DNA from: Ancylobacter vacuolatus
GTDB lineage: Bacteria; Pseudomonadota; Alphaproteobacteria; Rhizobiales; Xanthobacteraceae
Length of the DNA: 64,000 nt
Direction: 5' to 3'
NCBI RefSeq assembly: GCF_030813595.1
Contig: NZ_JAUSUH010000001.1
Span: forward strand, 496,001-560,000
Below the pieces are notes generated by a model, which was given only the letters and a program-made list of their open reading frames with translations, did no database searches and had not been told where the DNA came from. A program made the position numbers and the translations under genes. Each line of letters begins with the position of its first letter. Position 1 is the stretch's first letter. Below are positions 25,868-34,894 of this stretch, one piece after another.

Positions 25868-27382
25868 TCAGTTCTTCACCGTCTCCTCAAGGAAGAAGCG
25901 GCCGAGCGGGTTCTGGTGGAACTTGTCGATGTTCTTGCGGGTGACGTTGATATAGGGGCTGTAATAGAGGTCGATCCAGTTGACGTCGCCCTTGGCCAGC
26001 TTCTGCAGCGTGACATACATCGCCTCGCGCTTGGCCGGGTCGGTCTCCAGCCGGGCGGCTTCCACCAGCGCCTTGACCTCGTCGTTCTTGTAGCGGGTCA
26101 TGTAGTTCATGTTGGTGTCGTGGCCGAGCACGAAGGTGGTCTTCTGGTCGACATCGAGAATGTCGTTGGTCCAGTACATCACCGAGATGTCGTAATCGCC
26201 GGTCACCAGCATGTCCCAGCTCTGGCTGGGGTCGACCTTCTGCAGCGTCACGCCCACGCCCGCCTTGGCCAGCTGCTGCTGCACGAGAACGGCGATCTGC
26301 TCATCCGTCTCCTTGCCGGCATTGACGATGTAGTTCAGCGTGAGGCCGGAGGCGCCGGCATCGGCCAGCATCTTCTTGGCCTTTTCCGGGTCATAGGGGC
26401 GGCGCAGATTGTCGGCATAGTGATAGAGCGCGCCCTTGGGCACATAGGAATAGGCGACCTCGCCCAGCCCGAAGGTCGCGGCTTCGACGATCGCCTGCTT
26501 GTCGATCGCCATATCAAGCGCCTCGCGCACCTCCTTCTTCGCCAGCGCGCCGTGCTCATGGTTGATGAGCATGTGGTCCTCGCGGGTCGAGGGATCGCTG
26601 ATGACCTTGAGGTCCGGATTGGTCTTCAGCTCGGCGACGCGGGAGAACGGCACGGTGATGGCGGCATCCACCTCGCCGGCCTGGATCTTCAGCATGCGGG
26701 TGTTGTCGTCGGGAATGACCAGCCACTCCACGCCGTCGAGGCTGACCTTGGCGGCGTCCCAGTAATTGGGGTTCTTCTTCAGGATGATGCGGTCGCCGCG
26801 GCGCCACTCCACCAGGCTGAAGGCACCCGAGCCGACCGGCTTCTCGGCGAAGGTATCGGCGGCGGCGCCTTCCACCAGCTTCTTCGGCAGCACCGAGGCG
26901 TTGGGCAGCGCCATCATCGACAGGAACGGCACCGATTTGCCCTTCAGCTTCACCACCAGCGTCTTGGGGTCGGCGGCGGTGGCGGTGTCGATGACCTTGA
27001 AGCTGTCGCCCCAGAGCGAGCCCTTGTCGTCGCGGATGCGGATCAGCGAGAAGGCGGCGTCCTCGGCGGTGACGGGGGTGCCGTCGGAGAATTTCGCGTC
27101 GCGCAGCTTGAAGGTGTAGGTCAGCCCGTCATCGGAGATCGTCCAGCTTTCGGCGAGGCCCGGCACCAGCTTGGTGCCGCTGGCGTCCACCCGCACCAGC
27201 ACGTCGAACACGTTCGAAAACACCCAATTATCGACATTCTGCGCCGACTTGATCGGGTCGAAGGTGGTGGAATCCTCGTTGCGGGCGATGGTGAGAACGC
27301 CGGCGGCGTGGGCATAGCTCGTCGACAGCGAAAGAAGCGCGGCAAAGGCCGCGAGGCGGGATTTGCGGAAGGCGGTTTTCAC
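25868..27382 (-). CDS. Peptide/opine-type ABC transporter substrate-binding protein
   Basis: A 504-residue precursor with a Sec signal peptide (ends near SYAHA). The mature domain is of the SBP_bac_5 family (DppA/OppA): DSTTFDPIKSAQNVDNWVF, LAESWTISDDGLTYTFKLR and KFSDGTPVTAEDAAFSL. It would bind a peptide or similar compound in the periplasm. It is the last gene of a five-gene operon that starts with an iminopeptidase and contains two permeases and a fused ATPase. Confidence 0.92.
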   Translation of the reverse strand: MKTAFRKSRLAAFAALLSLSTSYAHAAGVLTIARNEDSTTFDPIKSAQNVDNWVFSNVFDVLVRVDASGTKLVPGLAESWTISDDGLTYTFKLRDAKFSDGTPVTAEDAAFSLIRIRDDKGSLWGDSFKVIDTATAADPKTLVVKLKGKSVPFLSMMALPNASVLPKKLVEGAAADTFAEKPVGSGAFSLVEWRRGDRIILKKNPNYWDAAKVSLDGVEWLVIPDDNTRMLKIQAGEVDAAITVPFSRVAELKTNPDLKVISDPSTREDHMLINHEHGALAKKEVREALDMAIDKQAIVEAATFGLGEVAYSYVPKGALYHYADNLRRPYDPEKAKKMLADAGASGLTLNYIVNAGKETDEQIAVLVQQQLAKAGVGVTLQKVDPSQSWDMLVTGDYDISVMYWTNDILDVDQKTTFVLGHDTNMNYMTRYKNDEVKALVEAARLETDPAKREAMYVTLQKLAKGDVNWIDLYYSPYINVTRKNIDKFHQNPLGRFFLEETVKN

Positions 27383-27401
27383 GGGTTTCTTCCTCTGGTG
27401 G

Positions 27402-29105
27402 TTAGCTGGCTAATTTCTCCACCGGCGGTGCCAGCAGGCGCCGCTCGGGATCGATGTCGGGAATGGCGGCGATGAGCGCGGCGGTGTAGGCCTCGCGCGG
27501 CCGCTCGAACACCTCGGCGCAGGGCCCCTCCTCGACGATGCGCCCGTGATGCATCACCACCACCCGCTCGCAGAGATGGCGCACGATGGCGAGGTCATGG
27601 GCGATGAACACCAGCGTCAGTTCCATGGTCTTCACCAGCCGCTGGAACAGCGCGACGATCTGCGCCTGGATGGTGACGTCGAGCGCGGCGACGCATTCAT
27701 CGGCGACGATCAGCCGGGGATCGACCGCCAGCGCCCGGGCAATGCCGGCGCGCTGGCACTGGCCGCCGGAGAGCTGGCGCGGCCGGCGCCCGGCAAGCTC
27801 GGGGTCGAGTTCCACCAGCGCCAGCAACTCCACCACCCGCGCCGGAATCGCGGCCGACGGCACCTTGCCCTGCACGCGCAGCACCTCCGTCAGCGTCTGG
27901 CTGATGGTAAGGCGCGGGTTGAGCGAGTTGAACGGGTCCTGGAACACCATGGCGGCTTGGTGCCGGATCTTCGCCAGCGCCACCCGGGGCTGCCCCCGCA
28001 GGGTGACGCCATCGAAAGTGACATGCCCATCGGCGATCGGGGTGAGGCCGAGCATCGCCCGCGCCAGCGTCGACTTGCCCGAGCCGCTCTCGCCGACAAT
28101 GCCGACCGTCTCGCCGGGCCGGATCTGCAGCGACACCCCCTTCACGGCACTAAAGCTGCGGCGCCGGCCGAACAGACCGCCGGGGAGCGGGTAGCGGATG
28201 TGAAGATCGTCGATCTCCACCAGCGGGCGCGCCGGCACGGCGGAGGGGGGCGGCAGGCTGGCCACTTTGGCCTCATCGGCCTGATCGTCCACCTCACTGC
28301 ACTCATTGGTCACGGGCATTGAGGGGTGGCTGGCGATCAGCGCCCGCGTATAGGCATGGGCCGGCCGGGCGAGCAGCGCGCGCTTGTCGCCGACCTCGAC
28401 CACCCGCCCCTGCCGCATCACGGCGATGCGGTCGCAGGTCTGCGCGACCACGCCGAGATCATGGGTGATCAGGATGATGGAAAGACCGCGCCTCTCGCGC
28501 AACTCCATGAGAAGACGCAGGATTTGTGCCTGGATGGTCACGTCGAGCGCGGTGGTGGGCTCGTCCGCGATCAGGATTTTCGGGTCGCAGGCCAGCGCCA
28601 CCGCGATCATCGCGCGCTGGCGCATGCCGCCCGAGAATTCATGGGGATAGGCGGCGAACTGGCGCGGCGGATCGGTGAATCCCACCTGCCCCATCAGCGC
28701 GATCGCCTCCGCCTTCGCCGCCGCCCGGTCCAGCCGGCGGTGAAAGCGCAACCCCTCAACAATCTGATCGCCGACCCGCATCAACGGGTCGAGATGGCTG
28801 CTAGGGTTCTGAAATATCATGCCTATTTCGGCACCGCGCACCTGCTGCATCTGCGCTTCGCTGAGCGCCAGCAGGTCGCGCCCGCCCATCCTCACCTCGC
28901 CCTGGGTGACGGAGATGGCGCGCGAGGGCAGCAATTGCACCAGCGAGCGGCACAGCAGGCTCTTGCCCGACCCGCTCTCGCCGACAAGGCCGAGAATCTC
29001 GCCGGGCGCAAGATCCAGCGAGACCCGATCAAGCAGGGTGCGCGGGCCCTGGTCGCCCCGCACCACCACGGAAAGATCGCGGATCGACAGCAGCGGGGCG
29101 CTCAT
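27402..29105 (-). CDS. Fused double ATPase of a peptide-type ABC importer (DppD-DppF fusion)
   Basis: A 567-residue protein made of two ATPase halves that are separate in E. coli DppD/DppF. Each half has a Walker A GESGSGKS, the signature FSGGMRQR or LSGGQCQR, and its own Walker B ([11 protein letters not shown] and [11 protein letters not shown]). The Glu-to-Cys change in the second Walker B (DEC instead of DEP) affects the residue after the catalytic Glu, not the Glu itself. Its start overlaps the upstream permease gene. Confidence 0.93.
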   Translation of the reverse strand: MSAPLLSIRDLSVVVRGDQGPRTLLDRVSLDLAPGEILGLVGESGSGKSLLCRSLVQLLPSRAISVTQGEVRMGGRDLLALSEAQMQQVRGAEIGMIFQNPSSHLDPLMRVGDQIVEGLRFHRRLDRAAAKAEAIALMGQVGFTDPPRQFAAYPHEFSGGMRQRAMIAVALACDPKILIADEPTTALDVTIQAQILRLLMELRERRGLSIILITHDLGVVAQTCDRIAVMRQGRVVEVGDKRALLARPAHAYTRALIASHPSMPVTNECSEVDDQADEAKVASLPPPSAVPARPLVEIDDLHIRYPLPGGLFGRRRSFSAVKGVSLQIRPGETVGIVGESGSGKSTLARAMLGLTPIADGHVTFDGVTLRGQPRVALAKIRHQAAMVFQDPFNSLNPRLTISQTLTEVLRVQGKVPSAAIPARVVELLALVELDPELAGRRPRQLSGGQCQRAGIARALAVDPRLIVADECVAALDVTIQAQIVALFQRLVKTMELTLVFIAHDLAIVRHLCERVVVMHHGRIVEEGPCAEVFERPREAYTAALIAAIPDIDPERRLLAPPVEKLAS

Positions 29106-29926
29106 TCATGCACCCCCATCGCTTCGCCGAGCGCGTCGCCGATCATCGAAAAACCGAAGGCCAGCAAAACGATAGACAGGCCGGGGAACAGGGTGATCCA
29201 CCAGGCCTGGGAGAGAAATGCCTGGCCTTCCGCCACCATGATGCCCCACTCCGCCGTGGGCGGCTGGACGCCGAGGCCGAGATAGGAGATCGCCGCCCCC
29301 GAGAGCAGCACCAGCACCGCGTCCGACATGCAGAACACCAGCGAGCCCGCCACCGAATTGGGAAGCAGGTGCCGGAACAGCACGCGCGGGCGCGAAAAGC
29401 CAAGGCTCACCGCCGCCACGGCGTAATCGGCGTTCTTCAGGACGAGGATCTGCGCCCGGATCAGCCGCGCATAGGATACCCAGCCGACCAGCGCCATGGC
29501 GATATAGAAGCTGGAGAGCCCCGGCCCGAGAATGGCGATGATGGAGAGCATCAGCACCAGGAAGGGGAAGGCGAGGATGATGTCGATCAGCCGCATCAGC
29601 ACCGCATCGATGAGGCCGCCGAAAAAGCCGGCGATCGCGCCGATCACGGTGCCGATAACCAGCGGGAAAAACACGCCAATCACCGCCATCTGCAGGTCGA
29701 CCCGGGCGCCGTAGATGATGCGCGAGAGGATGTCCCGGCCGAAATTGTCGGTGCCGAACGGGTGCGCCAGCGAGGGTGACTGGATGCGCGCCGCCCCGTC
29801 CTGGAAGATCGGGTCATAGGGAGCGATCAGCGGCGCGGCGAGAGCGGCAAGCACAAAGCCACCGACAATCACCAGCCCGGCGATGAGCGTGCGGTTCACG
29901 CGCTGGGTGGAGACGGGCGCGCTCAC
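29102..29926 (-). CDS. Peptide-type ABC importer permease (DppC family)
   Basis: A 274-residue inner-membrane permease with an N-terminal helix, the DppC-type motif HPFGTDNFGRDILSRIIYGAR and a coupling loop around AAVSLGFSRPRVLFRHLLPN. It overlaps both neighbouring genes by four bases, so translation of the transporter genes is coupled. Confidence 0.92.
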   Translation of the reverse strand: MSAPVSTQRVNRTLIAGLVIVGGFVLAALAAPLIAPYDPIFQDGAARIQSPSLAHPFGTDNFGRDILSRIIYGARVDLQMAVIGVFFPLVIGTVIGAIAGFFGGLIDAVLMRLIDIILAFPFLVLMLSIIAILGPGLSSFYIAMALVGWVSYARLIRAQILVLKNADYAVAAVSLGFSRPRVLFRHLLPNSVAGSLVFCMSDAVLVLLSGAAISYLGLGVQPPTAEWGIMVAEGQAFLSQAWWITLFPGLSIVLLAFGFSMIGDALGEAMGVHE

Positions 29927-30861
29927 AGCTTCACCCTGGGATCGGCGGCGACGGTGGCGATGTCGGCGAGGAAGTTTACCAGCACGGTGGCGCAGGCGAA
30001 CACCATGGCGATGCCCTGCACCACCATGTAATCGCGCGAGAAAATGGCGCGCACCAGCAATTGCCCCATGCCAGGCAGGGCGAAAATGCTCTCGATCACC
30101 ACCGTGCCGCCGATCAGCCAGCCGATGTTCACCGCCAACAGGTTAATGGTGGGGGCGATGGAATTGGGCAGTACATGCCGCCAGAACACGATGGATTCGG
30201 GCATGCCGCGCGCCCGGGCGGCGGTGGCGACGTCCGATTTCAGCCAGTCGACCATGGCCGCGCGCAGCGAGCGCAGCAGCACGGTGGACAGCGACAGGGC
30301 GATGGTGAGCGCGGGTAGAACCAGATGCGCCAGCTTGTCGCCCAGCGTCTCGCCATAGCCGGAGACGGGGAAGATGGGAAATCTCACCGCCAGCAGCATG
30401 ATCAGCATCAGCCCCAGCCAGAAGGGGGGAAAGCCGATGCCGAAAGTGGAGACGAAGCGGATCGCGTGGTCGACCGGCCGGCCCTGGTTGCGGGCGGCAA
30501 TCGCCGCGAGCGGCACGGCGATGAGGATGGAAAGCAGCACGCTGCACAGGATGAGCGCGAAGGTCGGCTCGATGCGGGTGCCGATCAACCGCAGCACGTC
30601 GATGCGGTAGACGATCGACATGCCCATCTCGCCATTGGCGAGATTGCGCAGGAAATACAGATATTGCAGCCACAAAGGCTCATCGAGGCCGAACTGCGCG
30701 CGGATATTGGCGATGGCGGTCGGCGTGGCGCGCGCGCCCAGCAGCACCCGCGCCGGATCGCCGGGGATCATCCGCACCAAGATGAAGGTGATGAGGCTGA
30801 CGCCGAACACGACCGGCACGAATTGCAGCGGCCGCATCAGGATAAAGGAATAGCGGTGCAT
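29923..30861 (-). CDS. Peptide-type ABC importer permease (DppB family)
   Basis: A 312-residue permease with the DppB-type N-terminus (FVPVVFGVSLITFILVRMIPG), six helices and the coupling loop ARARGMPESIVFWRHVLPN. It lies two bases after the iminopeptidase stop and overlaps the DppC-type gene. Confidence 0.92.
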   Translation of the reverse strand: MHRYSFILMRPLQFVPVVFGVSLITFILVRMIPGDPARVLLGARATPTAIANIRAQFGLDEPLWLQYLYFLRNLANGEMGMSIVYRIDVLRLIGTRIEPTFALILCSVLLSILIAVPLAAIAARNQGRPVDHAIRFVSTFGIGFPPFWLGLMLIMLLAVRFPIFPVSGYGETLGDKLAHLVLPALTIALSLSTVLLRSLRAAMVDWLKSDVATAARARGMPESIVFWRHVLPNSIAPTINLLAVNIGWLIGGTVVIESIFALPGMGQLLVRAIFSRDYMVVQGIAMVFACATVLVNFLADIATVAADPRVKL

Positions 30862-30863
30862 CT

Positions 30864-31751
30864 CTATCGCGATACGCTGGCGAGGAAGTCGAGCAGAGGC
30901 GGGTAATAGCCGGCCGGGTTCTCGTAAAACGGCATATGGCTGGCATTGGCGACGACATTGATCCGCGCCTGCGGCAGAGCGTTCTTCATCCGCATGGCGC
31001 AGGCCGGGGTCAGCTCGTCGCGCTCGCCCACCACGATCAGGGTCGGCACGCTGATGCGCGGCAGGTCGGGAATGCGGTTCCAGTCCTTCAGATTGCCGGT
31101 ATAGAGGAACTCATTCGGGCCCTGCATGGTGCCATAGGGGCCCATGTTCCAGTCGGCCAGCGAGCGCTGCACCGGCGCCGGCCATTCCGGCAGGCGGCAG
31201 ACATGGCGGTAGTTCAAAAGGGTGATGGCCGCCTGGTATTCGGGATGATCGAAAGTGCCGGCGGCCTCATGCTTCTGCATCATCGCCACCGTTTCCGGCC
31301 CAAGCGCGGCGCGCAGCTTCTCCAGCTCGCTCACCAAGTGCGGCATGTCCGCCACCGTGTCGGCGAGGATCAGGCTTTTCAGCGCGTGGGGGTAGGCCAA
31401 CGCATAGTCGATGGCGAGCCAGCCGCCCCAGCTATGGCCGAGCAGATGCACCTTGCCGAGTCCGAGTGCGGTGCGCACCGTCTCGGTCTCCTCGACATAG
31501 CGTTCGATGGTCCACAGTGACGGATCCGTCGGCCGGTCGGCGGCGCCTGTGCCGAGCTGGTCGAAGGCCACAACACGGTAGCCCTGATCGATCAGGCAGG
31601 AATGCGCCTCGCGCAGATAGTCGCAGGCCAGCCCCGGCCCACCATTGAGCAGGAAAACGGTCTCCTCGCCGGTGCCGAAGGAATAAGCCACCACGCGGTG
31701 CTCCCCAAGGCTCACCTCATGCCGCTCATGCGGCTCAATCTCCCGCCACAT
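30864..31751 (-). CDS. Proline-iminopeptidase-family alpha/beta hydrolase (first copy)
   Basis: A 295-residue cytoplasmic hydrolase of peptidase family S33. The nucleophile elbow is GHSWGG, the acid lies in GERDELTP and the His in NASHMPFYE. The oxyanion motif is NGGPG, where most iminopeptidases have HGGPG. It is the first gene of an operon with a peptide-type ABC importer, so the imported compound is likely its substrate. It diverges from the LuxR solo. An 18-base operator lies 66 bases upstream of its start. Related genes next to PipR-type regulators are called pipA. Confidence 0.88.
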   Translation of the reverse strand: MWREIEPHERHEVSLGEHRVVAYSFGTGEETVFLLNGGPGLACDYLREAHSCLIDQGYRVVAFDQLGTGAADRPTDPSLWTIERYVEETETVRTALGLGKVHLLGHSWGGWLAIDYALAYPHALKSLILADTVADMPHLVSELEKLRAALGPETVAMMQKHEAAGTFDHPEYQAAITLLNYRHVCRLPEWPAPVQRSLADWNMGPYGTMQGPNEFLYTGNLKDWNRIPDLPRISVPTLIVVGERDELTPACAMRMKNALPQARINVVANASHMPFYENPAGYYPPLLDFLASVSR

Positions 31752-31817
31752 CGTCCGGCCCGTCCCTGCTCAACAAAAAGGCATGCTCAATTCGTAGAGA
31801 AAACGGGAGTCCAAACC

Positions 31818-31835
31818 AGCTATCAGAAGTGATAG
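31818..31835. promoter_or_regulatory. Lux-box-like operator, copy 1 (divergent pip/luxR promoter)
   Basis: AGCTATCAGAAGTGATAG contains inverted half-sites TATCA/TGATA around GAAG. Outer arms CCAAACC (31811-31817) and GGTTTGG (31835-31841) extend the symmetry. It lies 66 bases before the start of the first iminopeptidase gene and 32 bases before luxR. The exact complement recurs at 32652-32669. Confidence 0.75.
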
Positions 31836-31867
31836 GTTTGGCCGCAGAAGCGGGGGACGCTCGGGCA

Positions 31868-32629
31868 ATGGGTGCCGATATCGGAATGATCGAACAGCGG
31901 CTGGACGCGGCCACGACGCTGGGCGCGCAGGTCGATCTCTTGTTTGAAGCCATGCACGGCTTCGGCTTCGACGCGCTGATCTACGACTACACCCCGGCGC
32001 GCTTCGACCTCGATGGCGCCCAGATGATGCCGTCCGTGCTGGAGCTGCGCAATGTGGACGAATCCATGCGCGACTACTGGTTCGGCCAGGGTTATTTCCG
32101 CCTCGATCCGGTGCAGAAGGTGGCGCTCGGCACCACACGGCCCTTCGTCTGGAACTATGACGCACGGGCCGAGACCCTGATCCGGGCCTTCATGAACGAG
32201 GACAGCGCCCCGGTGGCCGATTTCCTCGCCGCGCGCGGCATGAGCGCCGGCGTCACCGTGCCGGTGCACATGCCCGGCGGCGACTACGCTACCATCACCG
32301 GCATACGCTGCGGCGATAGGGGTTTCGCCGAGCGCGAGGCCAAGCAGTGCCTGGGCGAATTCGGCCTGCTGGCGCACCTGTTCCAGCACGCCGCCCACGG
32401 CGCGCTACGGGAAGACCGCCGGCTCGACGGCATACCCCGCCTGACCGCCCGTGAGCGCGAATGCCTGCGCCATGCTGCGGAGGGACTATCCGCGAAGGAG
32501 ATTTCGCGCGCGCTCGGCCGCTCCGTGCCCACCGTGGTGATGCATCTCAACGCCGCGATGCGCAAATTGCAGGCGAAGAACCGCACCCAGGCGGCGGTGC
32601 GGGCGGCGCGCCTGCGCCTGCTGGATTGA
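31868..32629 (+). CDS. LuxR-family solo regulator of the plant-signal (OryR/PipR) type
   Basis: A 253-residue protein with an autoinducer-binding domain and a C-terminal LuxR helix-turn-helix ([26 protein letters not shown]). Aligned with TraR at a constant offset of ten, Asp70, Pro71 and Trp85 are conserved (D80, P81, W95). Trp57 is replaced by Met67 and Tyr61 by Trp71. This pair of substitutions defines the solos of plant-associated bacteria that do not answer to acyl-homoserine lactones. No luxI gene lies near. The start at 31868 is preferred because an earlier in-frame ATG (31829) lies inside the operator. It is flanked by two iminopeptidase genes. Confidence 0.9.
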   Translation: MGADIGMIEQRLDAATTLGAQVDLLFEAMHGFGFDALIYDYTPARFDLDGAQMMPSVLELRNVDESMRDYWFGQGYFRLDPVQKVALGTTRPFVWNYDARAETLIRAFMNEDSAPVADFLAARGMSAGVTVPVHMPGGDYATITGIRCGDRGFAEREAKQCLGEFGLLAHLFQHAAHGALREDRRLDGIPRLTARERECLRHAAEGLSAKEISRALGRSVPTVVMHLNAAMRKLQAKNRTQAAVRAARLRLLD

Positions 32630-32651
32630 CCCTGCGCCATCCCCTTCCCGC

Positions 32652-32669
32652 CTATCACTTCTGATAGCT
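32652..32669. promoter_or_regulatory. Lux-box-like operator, copy 2 (upstream of second iminopeptidase)
   Basis: CTATCACTTCTGATAGCT is the exact reverse complement of copy 1. It lies 63 bases before the second iminopeptidase start. Relative to the gene it serves, it has the same orientation and nearly the same spacing as copy 1 relative to the first iminopeptidase. Confidence 0.75.
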
Positions 32670-32732
32670 GCCGCACCCTTCGCCGACTGCCTATTTTCCT
32701 CGCCATCGACACGGGCGGCAGGGAGATCAGGC

Positions 32733-33662
32733 ATGAACGCAGTGGGCAGCGTGGAGGGGTTCCTGTCCTTCCGGGGATATCAGACCTGGTACCGCGTGAC
32801 CGGGGCCCTCGACAGCCCGCGCCTGCCGCTGGTGGTGGCGCATGGCGGCCCCGGCTGCACCCATGACTATGTCGATTCCTTCAAGGATATCGCCGCGCTC
32901 GATGGCCGCGCCGTCATCCATTACGACCAGCTCGGCAATGGCAAGTCGACCCACCTGCCGGAGAAGGGGCCGGATTTCTGGACCGTCGACCTCTTTCTGG
33001 CCGAGCTTGACGCGCTGCTCGCCCATCTGGGCATCGCTCAGCGCTACGCCTTTCTCGGCCAGTCCTGGGGCGGCATGCTGGGCGCCGAGCACGCAGTGCG
33101 GCGGCCCGAAGGGTTGAAAGCGCTCGTCATCGCCAATTCCCCCGCCAACATGCACACTTGGGTCGCCGAAGCGAACCGCCTGCGCCGCGACTTGCCCGCC
33201 GAGGTGCAGTCGACGCTTCTCGTGCACGAGGCGGCCGGCACGCTGTCCCATCCGGACTACATCAAGGCCTCAATGGCGTTCTACGACCGCCATGTATGCC
33301 GGGTGACGCCCTGGCCGGAGGAGGTCGCCCGGACCTTCGCGGCGATGGACGCCGATAACACGGTCTATCGCCACATGAACGGACCAACCGAGTTCCACGT
33401 CATCGGCACGATGAAGGACTGGACCATCGAAGACCGGCTGCCGCAGATCGCCGCCCCGACGCTGCTGATATCAGGTGCGCATGACGAGGCCACGCCCGAA
33501 GTCGTGCGGCCCTATCGTGAGAAGGTGCCTGATATACGCTGGACGTTGTTTCCCGACTCCAGCCACATGCCGCATGTCGAGGAAAAGGAGGCCTGCCTGA
33601 AGGTGGTCTCCGACTTCCTCCGGCAGCATGATGCGAGCGAGCCGGCCAGCCCGGCACCGTGA
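32733..33662 (+). CDS. Proline-iminopeptidase-family alpha/beta hydrolase (second copy)
   Basis: A 309-residue S33-family hydrolase with the canonical oxyanion motif HGGPG, the nucleophile elbow GQSWGG, the acid in GAHDEATP and the His in SSHMPHVE. It is a diverged paralogue of the hydrolase on the other side of the luxR gene; both share the NYRHVCR/YDRHVCR-type cap segment. It follows luxR after 103 bases that contain operator copy 2, so it is probably activated by that regulator. The ribosome site is GGGAG. Confidence 0.88.
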   Translation: MNAVGSVEGFLSFRGYQTWYRVTGALDSPRLPLVVAHGGPGCTHDYVDSFKDIAALDGRAVIHYDQLGNGKSTHLPEKGPDFWTVDLFLAELDALLAHLGIAQRYAFLGQSWGGMLGAEHAVRRPEGLKALVIANSPANMHTWVAEANRLRRDLPAEVQSTLLVHEAAGTLSHPDYIKASMAFYDRHVCRVTPWPEEVARTFAAMDADNTVYRHMNGPTEFHVIGTMKDWTIEDRLPQIAAPTLLISGAHDEATPEVVRPYREKVPDIRWTLFPDSSHMPHVEEKEACLKVVSDFLRQHDASEPASPAP

Positions 33663-33737
33663 GGGCCTAGCCTCCCCCGCGTGGGTTTTCGCCGCCACCC
33701 GATTCCTGCTCCGGAACCTGGGGTCGCTGCCGCCACT

Positions 33738-33758
33738 TGTCCCCGACCAAAGGGGACA
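33738..33758 (+). promoter_or_regulatory. Hairpin covering the ribosome site of the acyl-CoA-dehydrogenase-like gene
   Basis: TGTCCCC (33738-33744) pairs with GGGGACA (33752-33758), and the right arm contains the ribosome site five bases before the ATG. The structure could limit translation. The rest of the 101-base gap shows nothing else. Confidence 0.4.
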
Positions 33759-33763
33759 CGCAC

Positions 33764-34894
33764 ATGCTCGACATCGCGGCCAACCGCACCAGGGGACATG
33801 AATCGCTGCTCGGCGATCTGCGCCGCCTCGCCCGCCACACAGCAGCGCTGGACGAGGACGGCAGCTTCCCGACGCAGGACATTGCCCGCCTCGCCGCCAT
33901 TGGCGCCCTCACCGCGCCCTTCGGCACGAGCGAGGCGGCCGGCATCGCCATCGGCGCGCCGGACGAACTGGCCGAAGTGCTGCGCCTCGTCGGCCATGGC
34001 GGCCTGCCGCTTGGGCGGCTTTACGAGGGACACGTCAATGCGGCGGCGCTGATTATCCGCTACGGCACGCGCGAACAAATTCGGCGTGCGCAAAGGCGCG
34101 CGACCGAGGGGGCGCTGTTCGGCGTGTGGAACACCGAGGGCGTAGAGGGGGTGCGGCTGGTGCGCGAGGGTGACGCGCTGCGCCTTGTCGGCAGCAAGAC
34201 TTTCGCCTCCGGCGCCGGCCATGTCGCCTGCCCGCTGATTACCGCCCGTGACCCGGACGGCGCATGGCGGATGGTGCTGCCTCAACTGGACGACGCTGAT
34301 CGCGCTGACCTCTCCGACTGGCGGGCTCACGGCATGCGCGCCTCGGCCACCGGCAGCTTCCGCTTCAGCGGGCTGGCCGTGGCGCCGGAGGATATTCTCG
34401 GCGGCGCGGGTGACTATCACCGGCAGCCGCATTTCTCCGCCGGTGCCTGGCGCTTCTGCGCCGTCCAGCTCGGTGGCATTGAGCGGCTGGTCGACGAGGC
34501 GAAGGACTTCCTGCACGCCAACGGCCGGCACGAGGACCCCCATCAGCTCGCGCGCATGGGCGAGGCGCTGATTGCCGCCGAGACGGCCCGGCTGTGGGTT
34601 GGGCAAGCCGCCCGTCTGGCCGAGGCGGCCGGGGTGGCCGACACGCCGGAAGCAGCGGAGCGTGCCGTCGCCTATGTGAACCTAGCGCGTTCGGCGGTAG
34701 AGCGCAGCGGGCTCGAGACGCTGGAGCGGGTGCAGCGTTCGGTCGGCCTCGCCGGCTTTCTGCGCACCCATCCGCTTGAGCGCCTATGCCGGGATCTTGC
34801 CACCTATCTGCGCCAGCCGGCGCCGGACCGCGCCTTGTGCGCCGGCGCTGCGCATGCTTTCCGCGACGAGGCAACGGGAGACCTCTGGCGATGA
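33764..34894 (+). CDS. Acyl-CoA-dehydrogenase-like flavoprotein
   Basis: A 376-residue protein with the fold pattern of acyl-CoA dehydrogenases: a helical N-terminal domain, a central beta domain with the segment FGVWNTEG followed by LVGSKTFASGAGH, and a C-terminal helical domain. The family's usual catalytic Glu region is not recognisable, so the reaction may differ (for example hydroxylation or nitrogen oxidation). It is translationally coupled to the PIG-L deacetylase gene (ATGA). It is part of a four-gene cluster of unknown pathway, with a methyltransferase and a glycosyltransferase. Confidence 0.8.
   Translation: MLDIAANRTRGHESLLGDLRRLARHTAALDEDGSFPTQDIARLAAIGALTAPFGTSEAAGIAIGAPDELAEVLRLVGHGGLPLGRLYEGHVNAAALIIRYGTREQIRRAQRRATEGALFGVWNTEGVEGVRLVREGDALRLVGSKTFASGAGHVACPLITARDPDGAWRMVLPQLDDADRADLSDWRAHGMRASATGSFRFSGLAVAPEDILGGAGDYHRQPHFSAGAWRFCAVQLGGIERLVDEAKDFLHANGRHEDPHQLARMGEALIAAETARLWVGQAARLAEAAGVADTPEAAERAVAYVNLARSAVERSGLETLERVQRSVGLAGFLRTHPLERLCRDLATYLRQPAPDRALCAGAAHAFRDEATGDLWR

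Noticed and set aside
31752-33000. A luxI-type acyl-homoserine lactone synthase gene beside luxR
   Set aside because: No frame near the regulator shows the LuxI pattern; the regulator is a solo and its ligand pocket also argues against lactone binding.
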